Notes: generated by a model from the letters alone, not told the origin. 64,000 nucleotides of DNA from Candidatus Gastranaerophilales bacterium (GCA_944326475.1 CALVEC010000009.1:1-64000), one strand, 5' to 3'. Positions 1 to 9,074 are shown, counted from the stretch's first letter. A program made the numbers and translations.

Positions 1-1479
1 GGTTATACAGTCATCAAAACCGCCCAAGACCTCGACAACATCCGCAATGATTTAGACGGCAAATACATCCTCATGAATGACATCGACCTGTCGTCCTACT
101 CCAATTGGGATCCGATAGGGGATTATGACTCAGGTGCAAGTTTTACGGGCTTGTTGGACGGAAACGGTTATACAATTTCAAACCTGACTATCAACCGACC
201 TGATGAAGATGGCGTCGGATTATTTGTCTTGATAGGAGTTCATACAGATTCTTATGTCGGCAGGGTTCAGAATTTGGGTTTTGAAAATGCGAATATAACG
301 GGAGCTAAAAGCGTTGGTCCGCTGGCAGGATTTAGCGCCGGAACTATCACCAACTGTTACGCTACGGGCAGTATTACCGGAAATAATCAAACCGGCGGAC
401 TTATTGGTGCTATGGGGAATGGTTTAGTTTCTGATTGTTACGCAAAAAGCGATGTTGATGGGTATGAGAAAACAGGCGGGCTTACGGGGATTGTTAACAT
501 GGGAACTGTTACAAACAGTTTTTCAACAGGAGATGTTAACGGCTATAATTACACAGGCGGATTAGTCGGACGTAATCTTTCGGGTACTATATCAAACAGC
601 TATGCAAAAGGTGATGTAGCAGGTGATCAAAATACCGGAGGTTTGATGGGTTGCAGTAGCAGTGGTTCTATATTAAACTGCTATGCAACAGGGGACGTCA
701 GAGGTAATCTTAATACAGGCGGGTTAGCTGGTGAGATTAATGGTGGTAGTTCAACCATATCAAACAGCTATGCACTTGGTCTTGTTCAGGGAGTTACCAA
801 TATTGGGGGATTACTCGGGCAGAATAGTTGGTCTACCATCAAAAACTCTATCTGGAATACCGAAACAACAGGACAAAGCGTTGCAAATGGTTATAGTGAC
901 CATGGAGTTGAAACCAATAATCAAGGTTTAACAACTGCAGAGATGCAAGACCCGAGTAATTGGTCAGGTTGGGATACGAGTGTCTGGGATTTTTCAGAAT
1001 ACCCGCCTAAACTCAAATGGCAGGATGACTTAAAAACACCGATTGACGCTCCTCCGGATCCGAGTCAGCCCGGTGATGAGCCGATTCCGGGTGCAGTTCG
1101 GCTGCAAATCGGCTCTGATTCGAGTTCGACATCTGCAATCTACGTTGACACCTCATTCGACCTCGGCGCGTTCGATGTTGACTTTTCGTCTGCCGACTCC
1201 TGCGCAGCGGCGATTGAGGACATTGACGAGGTATTGTCGCGCATAAACACAAAACGCTCGGAGTTTGGCGCTGTGATTAACCGCTTGTCCTCGATTCTCG
1301 AGTCGCAAACCACGACGATACAGAACTTTACATCGGCAAAATCGACAATCATGGACGCGGATATTGCGAATGAGTCGGCGGATTTTGTGAAGAATCAGAT
1401 TCTCCAGCAGACTTCCTCTGCGCTCCTTGCGCAGTCCCAAAACCTCCACGCGTCGATAGTCTTGTCACTGATAGGGTAG
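1..1479 (+). CDS. Flagellin with GLUG-repeat central domain (5' truncated)
   Basis: The frame is open from base 1, so the flagellin N-terminal D0/D1 part lies outside the window. The last ~90 residues match the flagellin C-terminal D1/D0 helix pair (IDEVLSRINTKRSEFGAVINRL, then MDADIANES..ILQQTSSALLAQSQN), and the LQIGS stretch before it is the usual entry to that domain. The middle is an array of GLUG-type units (GGLxG...NSYAxGDVxG). Unit starts fall at 313, 394, 475, 556, 637 and 718, exactly 81 nt (27 residues) apart, with a last one at 805. GLUG repeats are normally found in large surface adhesins. Here they occupy the surface-exposed variable domain of a filament subunit. Codon use is GC-rich at both ends and AT-richer in the repeats. 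An adhesin alone is unlikely given the clear flagellin C-terminus. Confidence 0.88.
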   Translation, partial: GYTVIKTAQDLDNIRNDLDGKYILMNDIDLSSYSNWDPIGDYDSGASFTGLLDGNGYTISNLTINRPDEDGVGLFVLIGVHTDSYVGRVQNLGFENANITGAKSVGPLAGFSAGTITNCYATGSITGNNQTGGLIGAMGNGLVSDCYAKSDVDGYEKTGGLTGIVNMGTVTNSFSTGDVNGYNYTGGLVGRNLSGTISNSYAKGDVAGDQNTGGLMGCSSSGSILNCYATGDVRGNLNTGGLAGEINGGSSTISNSYALGLVQGVTNIGGLLGQNSWSTIKNSIWNTETTGQSVANGYSDHGVETNNQGLTTAEMQDPSNWSGWDTSVWDFSEYPPKLKWQDDLKTPIDAPPDPSQPGDEPIPGAVRLQIGSDSSSTSAIYVDTSFDLGAFDVDFSSADSCAAAIEDIDEVLSRINTKRSEFGAVINRLSSILESQTTTIQNFTSAKSTIMDADIANESADFVKNQILQQTSSALLAQSQNLHASIVLSLIG

Positions 1480-1496
1480 CGCTTCCTTTCCCCGTC

Positions 1497-1590
1497 ATGC
1501 CGCCCCCCACCCTACCCCTCCCCGAGCTGGGGAGGGAGCTAAATAAGCTTGGCGCAACTCCTTCCCCGACTTGGGGAGCGAATTTTCGGA
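1497..1590. repeat. GC-rich palindromic repeat element
   Basis: There are two successive hairpins with C-tract/G-tract arms: CTCCCC-gagct-GGGGAG near 1517-1535, and TTCCCC-gactt-GGGGAG near 1562-1579. The same theme (ggttgggatggggag) returns inverted near 1679-1693. The pattern resembles short dispersed intergenic palindromes of many bacterial genomes. Copies elsewhere in this genome cannot be checked here. The first hairpin may act as a terminator for the flagellin gene, but it has no T-tract. Confidence 0.5.
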
Positions 1591-1770
1591 CGGGTGAAAC
1601 CCGGGGAGCGAAGCTCGAAGCGAGTACTGGCGAAGCCAAACGAGTGACAGAGCTGAGCGGGAAGGAAATTCAAGACAAGGTTGGGATGGGGAGTGATTAA
1701 ATGTCAATAATCGTATTTTTTAAATTTTAACTTAATTCCACATTTTGCACTACACATCACGTTGGTACAG

Positions 1771-1910
1771 ATCCTGAAACAAGTGTCTTGGATTTTCTTC
1801 TCGCTCGCTGCTGTCGCAGACTACGCTGCGCTGCCGTCTGCTTCGCGCTCGCTCCCCGGGCTGGGTTCACTTCGTTCACACGGCGCCCGTACGAAAATCC
1901 GCTTCAGGAT
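1771..1910. repeat. Imperfect inverted repeat, about 140 bp
   Basis: The outer arms ATCCTGAA (1771-1778) and TTCAGGAT (1903-1910) are perfect complements. The inner arms GGATTTTC (1790-1797) and GAAAATCC (1893-1900) are also perfect complements. The enclosed DNA is GC-rich and itself full of short palindromes (ctgcgctgccg, ccccgggc, ttcacttcgttcac). A further copy of the right end, in the opposite direction, lies at 2011-2025 (14 of 15 bases match the complement of 1900-1914). No transposase gene is present, so this looks like a non-autonomous or REP/MITE-like intergenic repeat. Confidence 0.6.
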
Positions 1911-2054
1911 GACGTATCATTTTATTTTTCCATTTCACGCATGTAGCAATCCCGCCGACCTTTGCAAAGTGAACAAAAAACTATAATCGTATTTTTGCGC
2001 AAAAAACTTCTGTCATCCTGAAGCGTTAAATTGGGAGCGCAGTGATAATCACTT

Positions 2055-3053
2055 CTAGTTAAAATAATTCTTCAAACTTTTACTGAGATTATGGTTTTTG
2101 CACAGTTTTTTAAGTTTGCTTATGGCGCGGTTTTCTATTTGGCGTATGCGTTCGCGCGACACACCGTATCTTGAGCCTATTTCTTCAAGCGTTTTTCTTG
2201 CGCCGTCGTCGTTTAAACCGTATCTCATAATCAAAACATCACGTTCTTTAGGGCTGAGCTGGTTCAGCATTTTCCTTATATCGTCGAAAAGATTTTCCTG
2301 TGTAACTTTTGTATCCGGCGAAAGTGTGTGTTCATCAACAATAAAGTCTCCGAGCTTTGAGGATTCGTCTTTAACTGTAGCCGGAGTTTCAATACTTATT
2401 GTGGATTGAGCCGATTTAATCAGCGCGGACAGCTTACTGACAGGGATACCGACCCTGTATGCAATTTCTTCTTTTGACGGTGCTTTTCCCGTTTCAGTGG
2501 TCAAATCCATTGTTACTTTTTTTATTTTGCCAAGAGTCTCAATCATGTGCACCGGCAATCGAATAATTCTGGATTTGTCCGCAATTGCTCTGGTTATAGA
2601 TTGCTGAATCCACCAGGTTGCGTATGTCGAAAATTTGTATCCTTTTGCATAATCAAACTTTTCTGCTGCCTTCATCAAGCCCATATTGCCTTCCTGAATC
2701 AAGTCAAGAAACGATAAACCGCGACCTATATATTTTTTTGCAATACTGACTACCAGCCTTAAGTTTGCATTAACCAGAATTTCTTTTGACCTGTCAGAGT
2801 TGTGTTCTTTTATGTCGCGGGCTACTGCAAGTTCTTCCTCCGGAGTCAGCAGCGGGATTTTCCCTATTTGCTGCAGATAAATTTTTACTGAATCATCAGA
2901 GTTGACTGTGCTTACGCTTTCAGCAGTTTTTGGCTCATCAACGGACATGATGAGATCTTCGTCATCAGGTTCTGACTCTATTGATTCCAGTGAAACTTCT
3001 TCTGTTTCATCCTGTGTGTCATCATGTGAATATTTATCGACATTATCAGCCAT
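2055..3053 (-). CDS. RNA polymerase sigma-70 factor (RpoD/SigA family, group 1 or 2)
   Basis: This 332-residue sigma factor directs core RNA polymerase to promoters. After an acidic ~50-residue head come region 1.2 ([22 protein letters not shown]), region 2 with the core-binding and -10 helix ([33 protein letters not shown]), region 3, and region 4 with the -35 helix ([20 protein letters not shown]). The long region 1.1 of E. coli RpoD is absent, as in many cyanobacterial and Gram-positive SigA proteins, so primary or group 2 cannot be settled from one window. The start is supported by AGAGG seven bases upstream. It lies 20 bp downstream of rlmB on the same strand, probably co-transcribed. 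Confidence 0.93.
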   Translation of the reverse strand: MADNVDKYSHDDTQDETEEVSLESIESEPDDEDLIMSVDEPKTAESVSTVNSDDSVKIYLQQIGKIPLLTPEEELAVARDIKEHNSDRSKEILVNANLRLVVSIAKKYIGRGLSFLDLIQEGNMGLMKAAEKFDYAKGYKFSTYATWWIQQSITRAIADKSRIIRLPVHMIETLGKIKKVTMDLTTETGKAPSKEEIAYRVGIPVSKLSALIKSAQSTISIETPATVKDESSKLGDFIVDEHTLSPDTKVTQENLFDDIRKMLNQLSPKERDVLIMRYGLNDDGARKTLEEIGSRYGVSRERIRQIENRAISKLKKLCKNHNLSKSLKNYFN

Positions 3054-3073
3054 TACAACCTCTTTTATAAAAA

Positions 3074-3829
3074 TTATACACTATCTTTTTTTGTTTGTAA
3101 CTTTTGCCTTACACTTTCATAGATAATAGCAGAGGCAGCATTTGAAACATTAAGAGAGTTAAAATTTCTTAACATAGGTATTTTAACAATGAAATCCGAT
3201 TTGTTCAAATTATTTTTTGAAACTCCGGTCTCCTCTCCGCCCATAATGAGTGCAAAACTCATGTTGCAGTAATCTATGTCAAAGTAATTATCTTTTCCTT
3301 GTGCGTCAGCCGCAATTATCCAATAGTTGTGTTTTTTAAGCTTCTCGATGGTGCTCGAAAGACTATTAACCTGAATTATTGCTATATGGTTAATTGCTCC
3401 TGCTGATGATTTTTCGACCGTTGCGTTAACTTGTGCGTTTCGTCTGGAGGGCAGTATGACTGCATCATAGCCGGCGCAAACGGCTGTTCGTATGATTGCT
3501 CCGACATTATGCGGGTCTTCAACGCCATCTAAAATAACAACGCTTTTAAATTCGTTATTATCGTCCAAAAATTCGTCTAAATCTTTATATTTTACCGGTG
3601 AAATCTGAGCTATAACGCCCTGGTGCGGGTATTCTGAATATAATGTGAATTTTTCCTTCGGAACAAACTGGAAAATAATACCTTTTGAGCGGGCAAGGTT
3701 TATTATTTCCTGTGTTTTTGAATCACAATGGGTACTTTTAGAAATCAATATTTTGTTAATTTGTCTTTCACCTGACAAAATTGCTTCAATTATACTGTTT
3801 TTGCCGTATATTATGTTCTGTTTATCCAC
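3074..3829 (-). CDS. rlmB: 23S rRNA 2'-O-ribose methyltransferase, SpoU/TrmH family (RlmB-like)
   Basis: This 251-residue protein has an N-terminal SpoU substrate-binding domain (starting [12 protein letters not shown]) and the knotted SPOUT methyltransferase domain. The three family motifs are present: [17 protein letters not shown] with the key N and [13 protein letters not shown], and [22 protein letters not shown]. Members methylate the ribose of G2251 in the 23S rRNA P-loop using SAM, or are tRNA Gm18 methyltransferases. The length and N-terminal domain favour RlmB. It is divergent from the pilM-like gene and upstream of the sigma factor gene. The exact RNA target is inferred. Confidence 0.9.
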   Translation of the reverse strand: MDKQNIIYGKNSIIEAILSGERQINKILISKSTHCDSKTQEIINLARSKGIIFQFVPKEKFTLYSEYPHQGVIAQISPVKYKDLDEFLDDNNEFKSVVILDGVEDPHNVGAIIRTAVCAGYDAVILPSRRNAQVNATVEKSSAGAINHIAIIQVNSLSSTIEKLKKHNYWIIAADAQGKDNYFDIDYCNMSFALIMGGEETGVSKNNLNKSDFIVKIPMLRNFNSLNVSNAASAIIYESVRQKLQTKKDSV

Positions 3830-3944
3830 CGTTTATATTACTTTCTCTTTATTTATTGCCATAATCATTATACTATAATATAATTATAAGTAACTTACAG
3901 TTTTTGTAATGTGTTAGTAAAAGTTAAAAGTATGGAATTAGTAA

Positions 3945-5627
3945 ATGAGTAGTTTATTATCAAGTCTTGGAACAAAAACTAAAGCGACAGTCGGTATATC
4001 AGTTTCATTGAACGTTGGTTTGGAAATGATACAGGTTGACCCTGCTACGAAAACTATTGTTCAATACGCGAACCGACCGTTAGCTTATAACCCTTCGACC
4101 AGAGAAATTGAGGATTATAACCAATTTAAGACCAGTGTTATTGAACTTTTTTCAGAATTGGGTATCAGTCCCCAAAATTCTAACGTGGTTGTTAACCTGC
4201 CTAGTGTTCATTTTGCACATATATACCTTCCGACAACATTAGATGATGGTGATGTTACAACAGCTTTGACTTCGGAAGTCGAACAGAATTATCTTTTCAA
4301 AAAGAATACCCCTGTTGTCAGCTGGAGAGAAGTTTCCTCAAATAATAATACCGAAAACAGATACGTTTTGTATTCTGCAATACAAGAAGGCGTAGTTGAG
4401 GCAATTAAAACAATTTTTAGCGATATAGGCGCAACTCTTATAGCAATTGAAAATACTTATTCTTCATTGCTTAAAACTCTTGAGTATACCGAAATTGCAA
4501 AGAATTTTGCCCAGGGTTCAAAAAACTGGAATATTTTGCTTGTTTCTCAAAACAGTTATGCAATATTTGCAATGAATAAATATAATGTTATTGATTACTT
4601 TGAAGACCCGCTGGCTCTTAAATCTTTCAGTAACGATGAAGTTTATATAGCTGTCGGACAGGCTGCATCAGCCGCTTTGGCTAAATATCCTTCTGACAGA
4701 CTTATGATAATAAGCGAAACGAACTATATCAGTGCAGAGATTCTGGCCATCCAGATGAAACGTGCCGGTGAAGTTATCTTTTTGGAATGCAACAAATATG
4801 CGAAAAATTCCATAATGAATGTTAACCTGAATATTCTTCCGAACTATGTTCCGCTTATTACCCCGGAAGCAATCGGTGCTGCAATATATAAAGCCAAAGA
4901 CTTTAGTATTGCGTTTAACTTCCTTGCGACATCAGATTATGTGGCACCGGATACTGTTGAGTTCTTTGGGTATGAAGTAGAAAAAAGCAAAATAACATAT
5001 TTGCTTTTGTTCTGCATTGTTGTTATAGCAGGTATTTCTTATTTTGCTATGACCAGTTTGGATTCTTATACGGGTAAATTACAGGCTGAGAAGTCTCAAT
5101 TAGAAACTCAGCAGAAAACGCTTCAGCAAGAACTTGAAGACTTGAAACAAAATAAAGGTAAAGTAGACATATATACCGCGTCTAAGAGAATAATGGAAAA
5201 TATGACAAGCACTGTTTCTTACTATGGTGCAATTGGCGTCGATATTCCTCAAAAAGTCTGGCTTAACAAATTCTATGCCGATGATAAAGGTTCCTTTGCT
5301 ATAGAAGGTGAAACAGTTTCGGTAGACGATGTTTATCTTTTCTTTAGAGGTCTTAAAGAACAGGTTCCTAATTCTTCTTTAATTCTGTCAAAATTAGGAG
5401 TTAGAGATGATGATGTTTACGTTGACATAGAACAGGCAACAGATGTTGTATATAAATTTGAGTTAACAAACTCTAATTACGTTAAAGAAAAAGCTAAAGC
5501 GGCAGCACAAGCGGCTGCATTGGCGGGCGTTGATGAAAACGGCAATCCGATACCGGTAGATCCGAATGCTCCTGCAGCTCCTGCCGGAGATGTACAGCCG
5601 GTACAAGATTTGCCGACACTTCAGTAA
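3945..5627 (+). CDS. Type IV pilus assembly-like PilM-PilN fusion protein
   Basis: This 560-residue protein appears to join two proteins that are usually separate. Residues ~1-345 look like the actin-fold PilM (KATVGISVS at the start, SEVEQ..V.W.E, and a long ATPase-like core). A single membrane helix at ~350-370 is followed by a coiled coil (~371-405) and a PilN-like periplasmic domain, ending in an Ala/Pro-rich tail. PilM and PilN form the inner-membrane alignment complex of type IV pili and type II secretion. A PilO-like gene follows after 24 bp. The upstream ATG at 3932 hits a stop after six codons, so 3945 is the start. No PilB, PilC, PilQ or pilin gene is in the window. The assignment rests on layout and topology more than on strong motifs. 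Confidence 0.65.
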   Translation: MSSLLSSLGTKTKATVGISVSLNVGLEMIQVDPATKTIVQYANRPLAYNPSTREIEDYNQFKTSVIELFSELGISPQNSNVVVNLPSVHFAHIYLPTTLDDGDVTTALTSEVEQNYLFKKNTPVVSWREVSSNNNTENRYVLYSAIQEGVVEAIKTIFSDIGATLIAIENTYSSLLKTLEYTEIAKNFAQGSKNWNILLVSQNSYAIFAMNKYNVIDYFEDPLALKSFSNDEVYIAVGQAASAALAKYPSDRLMIISETNYISAEILAIQMKRAGEVIFLECNKYAKNSIMNVNLNILPNYVPLITPEAIGAAIYKAKDFSIAFNFLATSDYVAPDTVEFFGYEVEKSKITYLLLFCIVVIAGISYFAMTSLDSYTGKLQAEKSQLETQQKTLQQELEDLKQNKGKVDIYTASKRIMENMTSTVSYYGAIGVDIPQKVWLNKFYADDKGSFAIEGETVSVDDVYLFFRGLKEQVPNSSLILSKLGVRDDDVYVDIEQATDVVYKFELTNSNYVKEKAKAAAQAAALAGVDENGNPIPVDPNAPAAPAGDVQPVQDLPTLQ

Positions 5628-5651
5628 ATTTATATTGCGAAAGGATAAATC

Positions 5652-6206
5652 GTGAATAAGAACATATTTCTAGCAGTAATAGCACTGGCAATAGCCGCAG
5701 GAGTATTTTATATATACCCTAAAGCACAGAATGCATACGGGGCATATGAGGCTCTTAAAGCACAAAAAGCTGCTGTAGAATCTTTACAAAATGAATTAAA
5801 TGAACTCAAACAAAAACAGCAGCAAGAAGAAGTTCTCGCGCAGCAAGATTCAAAGCCGATTTACACAAATGAAGCGGAAACCGGCGGCGATGCTATATCT
5901 GTATTCGGCATAATGTTTGAGGATATAATCTCTGCCGCAAAAGAGAGCAAAATGAAGCTGCGTTCAATTGAATACAACACTGCACCTGCAGGTGATATGA
6001 TTTATGACAATATCAAAGATTACTATAATGTGTGTGTTGTTAAACTTGAACTCATTGGCACATACTCTCAATTTAAATCATACTTTGATACAATTTACAA
6101 TTATCCGTACCTTATAAATATTTCTAAGGCTGAATTAACTCCTTATGAAAGAAACAAAAAAATTCTTATAGGTAAAGTTGATATAGCATTATATTCAAAG
6201 AAGTAA
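5652..6206 (+). CDS. PilO-like inner-membrane protein
   Basis: This 184-residue protein has one N-terminal membrane helix (residues ~5-22, FLAVIALAIAAGVFYIYP). A coiled coil rich in Q/E/K follows (~35-65), then a small ferredoxin-like domain (~80-184, with YSQFKSYFDTIYNYPYLINISKAEL). That is the standard layout of PilO, which pairs with PilN in the pilus/T2SS alignment complex. The upstream neighbour is the PilM-PilN fusion, and the AAAGGA ribosome site lies 6-9 bases before the start. Sequence conservation in this family is low, so the call rests on topology and context. Confidence 0.65.
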   Translation: MNKNIFLAVIALAIAAGVFYIYPKAQNAYGAYEALKAQKAAVESLQNELNELKQKQQQEEVLAQQDSKPIYTNEAETGGDAISVFGIMFEDIISAAKESKMKLRSIEYNTAPAGDMIYDNIKDYYNVCVVKLELIGTYSQFKSYFDTIYNYPYLINISKAELTPYERNKKILIGKVDIALYSKK

Positions 6207-6216
6207 CGGTACGAGT

Positions 6217-7053
6217 ATGTTAAAAGGTCCTTTTTTGCCGCGCAACTGGCTGGGTTCTGTTGATGGTTACAACGATTCACAGATTGTAATGGTCGGTCTT
6301 CCGTTCGACGGTACGTGCTCATACAGACCCGGGAGCCGGTTTGCTCCGGAAAGACTCAGACCGGCAAGCTGGGGGCTTGAAGACTATTCCCCTATATTTA
6401 ATAAACATCTCGATGAAGCGCGGTTTTTTGACGCCGGAGAGTTGGAATTTCCTCTGGGGAATACTAAAGCAAGTCTTGATTTAATAGAAGAAAATGCACG
6501 TCAGGTATATCTTGATGGTAAAAAATTCCTTGGAATCGGCGGTGAACATCTTGTTACGTATCCTGCGGTGAAGGCATGCCTTGAAAAATATCCAGATTTA
6601 AAAATAGTGCATTTTGATGCTCATACGGACTTGCGTGAAGATTATCTCGGTGAAAAGCTGTCGCATGCTTCAGTTATGCGGCGCATAGGTGAGATGACGG
6701 GTTTTCATAATATTCGTCAAATAGGAATACGCTCCGGTTTAAAAGAAGAATTTGACCTTATGAAAGAGTACGGTACGCTCATTCATTCTCCGTCAGAATT
6801 AGATGTCTTTAAAAACGAAAAAATATTTTTAACTATAGATATAGATGTTTTGGATCCTTCTGTGATGCCGGGTACAGGAACGCCGGAGGCCGGCGGTTTG
6901 ACCTATTGTGAATTGAATAATTGGCTGCAGTATTTGAAAAATTTTGATATTGCGGGTGCTGATGTTGTAGAGCTTGCTCCTGACTATGACAGTAGCGGCG
7001 TATCTACTGCAGTGACGACAAAAGTTATACGTGATGTATTGATGATTATGTAA
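6217..7053 (+). CDS. speB: Agmatinase (arginase/agmatinase family)
   Basis: This 278-residue ureohydrolase probably converts agmatine to putrescine and urea. The binuclear manganese site is complete: GGEH (~108-111), HFDAHTD (~131-137) and TIDIDVLDP (~207-215), with the SHAS substrate loop between. The GTGTPEAGG stretch after the last metal motif is typical of SpeB rather than true arginase. The gene starts 10 bp after the PilO-like gene and is followed by dxr 68 bp on, after its own promoter-like sequence. Guanidinobutyrase or another ureohydrolase specificity remains possible. Confidence 0.88.
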   Translation: MLKGPFLPRNWLGSVDGYNDSQIVMVGLPFDGTCSYRPGSRFAPERLRPASWGLEDYSPIFNKHLDEARFFDAGELEFPLGNTKASLDLIEENARQVYLDGKKFLGIGGEHLVTYPAVKACLEKYPDLKIVHFDAHTDLREDYLGEKLSHASVMRRIGEMTGFHNIRQIGIRSGLKEEFDLMKEYGTLIHSPSELDVFKNEKIFLTIDIDVLDPSVMPGTGTPEAGGLTYCELNNWLQYLKNFDIAGADVVELAPDYDSSGVSTAVTTKVIRDVLMIM

Positions 7054-7082
7054 ATTATTTACAATCAGGTTAAAATCGGTTG

Positions 7083-7091
7083 TGCTATAAT
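7083..7091 (+). promoter_or_regulatory. Extended -10 promoter element before dxr
   Basis: TGCTATAAT is a perfect extended -10 box 30 bp before the GTG start of dxr. No well-spaced -35 box is visible, as expected for extended -10 promoters. Related TGnTAWAAT boxes precede several other genes in the window. Confidence 0.6.
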
Positions 7092-7121
7092 TAATTGGGA
7101 TAATTTTACGGATATAGGGAA

Positions 7122-8270
7122 GTGAAAAAGAAAAAAATATCAATCTTAGGTTCTACTGGCTCCATCGGCACACAGGCAGTTGAAGTGATTTCAAAATTAT
7201 CGGAAGATTTTGAGGTTGTTTCATTAAGCGCCGGAGATAATATAGAAAAAATAAGACAGCAAATACAACAGCTTGCGCCAAAAAATGTGTGTGTTAAATC
7301 TCAAACAAATGCTCAAATCTTACAAAAAGAGTTTAAAAATATAAACGTTTTATACGGTGATTTCGGACTGGAAGAAATTTGTGCAGACAAAGAAAATGAA
7401 ATGATTCTCGTTGCCGTATCCGGGAAAGTCGGATTAAAACCTACATTAAAAGCGATAGATAACGGTATAGATATTGCGCTTGCAAACAAAGAGACGCTTG
7501 TTATGGCGGGTGATATAGTAATAAAACGGGCAAAGGAAAAACAGGTTTTAATTTTACCGGTTGATAGTGAACATAGTGCAATCCATCAGTGTATAAGAAA
7601 CAGAGAGGATATAAAAAGGCTTATAATAACTGCATCCGGCGGTCCGTTCAGAACTAAAAGTATTGATGATATAAAGAATGCAACGGTTGAAGAAACACTG
7701 CATCATCCAAAATGGAATATGGGAAAGAAGATTACTATTGATTCCGCGACTTTGATGAATAAGGGGCTGGAGGTTATTGAAGCGCATCATCTTTTTGATA
7801 TGGATTACCAAAATATAAAAGTTGTTGTTCATCCGCAAAGTATCGTTCACAGTGCGGTTGAATGTTATGACGGCAGTGTTATTGCTCAATTGGGATTTCC
7901 GAGCATGCATATACCGATACAATATGCTCTTACATACCCGAAGCGTCTTGAGGGTATTAAAACAGACAGCTTTGATTTTGCAAAAGCTGCGAGACTTGAT
8001 TTTGAAGAACCTGATTTAGAAAAATTTCCGTGTTTAAATCTTGCATACGAAGCCGGAAAGGCGGGAGGCACCTATACTGTTTGTCTCAATGCTGCTAATG
8101 AAGAAGCGGTTTTTGCGTTTTTGGACGGAAAGATTTCACTCTGGCAGATATATGAAATTACCAGAAAGATGATTGATAGTCACGTCAATATTCCGTCTCC
8201 GGATATTGAAACAATTATTGAGCAAGATAAAACAACTAGAGAAAAAGTTAAAAAGCTTATAAATCAATAA
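7122..8270 (+). CDS. dxr: 1-deoxy-D-xylulose 5-phosphate reductoisomerase
   Basis: This 382-residue enzyme performs the committed step of the MEP isoprenoid pathway, converting DXP to MEP with NADPH. It has the N-terminal nucleotide motif (ILGSTGSIGTQ), the NKETLVMAG strand, the metal and substrate motifs LPVDSEHSAIHQ and TASGGPFR, and the HPKWNMGKKITIDSATLMNKG signature. The C-terminal domain is complete (NAANEEAV). The start is GTG at 7122, giving the normal KKKKISILGSTG beginning. The usual partner rseP/bamA genes do not follow here. Confidence 0.97.
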   Translation: MKKKKISILGSTGSIGTQAVEVISKLSEDFEVVSLSAGDNIEKIRQQIQQLAPKNVCVKSQTNAQILQKEFKNINVLYGDFGLEEICADKENEMILVAVSGKVGLKPTLKAIDNGIDIALANKETLVMAGDIVIKRAKEKQVLILPVDSEHSAIHQCIRNREDIKRLIITASGGPFRTKSIDDIKNATVEETLHHPKWNMGKKITIDSATLMNKGLEVIEAHHLFDMDYQNIKVVVHPQSIVHSAVECYDGSVIAQLGFPSMHIPIQYALTYPKRLEGIKTDSFDFAKAARLDFEEPDLEKFPCLNLAYEAGKAGGTYTVCLNAANEEAVFAFLDGKISLWQIYEITRKMIDSHVNIPSPDIETIIEQDKTTREKVKKLINQ

Positions 8271-8409
8271 TTTGTAAATTTTTTAGTAATTTTTTTAAAA
8301 TTTGTACATATTTCAAGACAATCTTGCATATTTCATGCTAGATTATACATAACTTGGAAATAGGAATGGGATTATTAAGTAATAGTTCGAGTCAAGGAGA
8401 TTTTGTTAT

Positions 8410-8955
8410 ATGCCAGAATATCTGAGCAAAGAGGAAATTAAGCAGTGGAGAAGTTCACTGGAGAGAATTACCTTGGAAGAATATGCACAAAGATTAGGAA
8501 AAGTTATATGTGAAGAAAAAGAGACTCATGATGTGATTGATGAAATGATAGAAAGTAATCATTACACCAATGGTGCTCAATCTTTTCATTCAAAAATAAA
8601 AAATGAAAAAATAAGTGAGTTGGCAAGACAATCTTTTGATATTGAAAAAAATCTTGATATAAAAGAAGTTATAAAAACATCTAAGAAAGATGGCAGTAAG
8701 GTCAAAAAAACACAGGAAAATCAGTCTGTTGAAGAAATACAGCTTACCTTTAAGAAAAATCTTACACCGAGAGAATCTGCCGTGCTGGATCATTTTTTGA
8801 ATCATAAAAATACCATTGTATATGCAAAGGATTTGGCTGATGTTCTGGATTTGCCAAGGGATTATGTATACAAATATATTAAAAACCTGAGAGCAAAGAT
8901 GAATGAAGATGCTCTGCAAAATGCGGAAAATGGCGGATTTATCTTAAAAGCATAG
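8410..8955 (+). CDS. Unknown protein with C-terminal winged-helix domain
   Basis: This 181-residue protein has a charged helical N-terminal half and a C-terminal region (~118-181: LTPRESAVLDHFLNHKN, DLADVLDLPRDYVYKYIKNLRAKM, GGFIL) that resembles a winged-helix DNA-binding domain of the OmpR type. There is no receiver domain. A strong ribosome site (AAGGAG) precedes the ATG. It is flanked by a leader rich in A/T and by a terminator at 8983-9020, so it is probably monocistronic. A role as a transcription regulator is an inference from the fold-like pattern only. Confidence 0.6.
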   Translation: MPEYLSKEEIKQWRSSLERITLEEYAQRLGKVICEEKETHDVIDEMIESNHYTNGAQSFHSKIKNEKISELARQSFDIEKNLDIKEVIKTSKKDGSKVKKTQENQSVEEIQLTFKKNLTPRESAVLDHFLNHKNTIVYAKDLADVLDLPRDYVYKYIKNLRAKMNEDALQNAENGGFILKA

Positions 8956-8982
8956 GTTTAATTAACATATTTTGGCACATGT

Positions 8983-9020
8983 AAGGTTGGGTAATTTCAA
9001 TTTCTCAACCTTTGTTTTTA
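8983..9020 (+). terminator. Rho-independent terminator
   Basis: The arms AAGGTTG (8983-8989) and CAACCTT (9006-9012) are perfect complements. They are followed by TGTTTTTA. This lies 27 bp after the winged-helix gene. Confidence 0.7.
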
Positions 9021-9065
9021 TACATTAGTGCAATAGATATTCTAATTTATTTTGATTTTTCTTCG

Positions 9066-9074
9066 TGTTAAAAT
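9066..9074 (+). promoter_or_regulatory. Extended -10 promoter element before the GH13-like gene
   Basis: TGTTAAAAT lies 37 bp before the ATG at 9112. It argues against any translation start upstream of that ATG. Confidence 0.5.

Larger units (their letters stand above)
1480..2054. other. Non-coding GC-rich intergenic region with repeats
   Basis: This is the longest stretch without a gene in the window. I see no convincing coding frame. The left half (about 1500-1700) holds GC-rich palindromes and the right half holds an inverted repeat and a related copy. Composition differs sharply from the AT-rich neighbourhood. It separates the flagellin gene from the convergent sigma factor gene. Confidence 0.6.

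Noticed and set aside
313-830. 81-nt periodic repeats that could suggest a CRISPR array or minisatellite
   Set aside because: The period is three times 27 codons, the frame stays open throughout, and the unit translates to the GLUG pattern. Copies differ at the DNA level.
1497-1986. Open frames of 60-75 codons in the intergenic region
   Set aside because: They run through palindromic GC-rich repeats on both strands, have odd composition, and lack ribosome sites.
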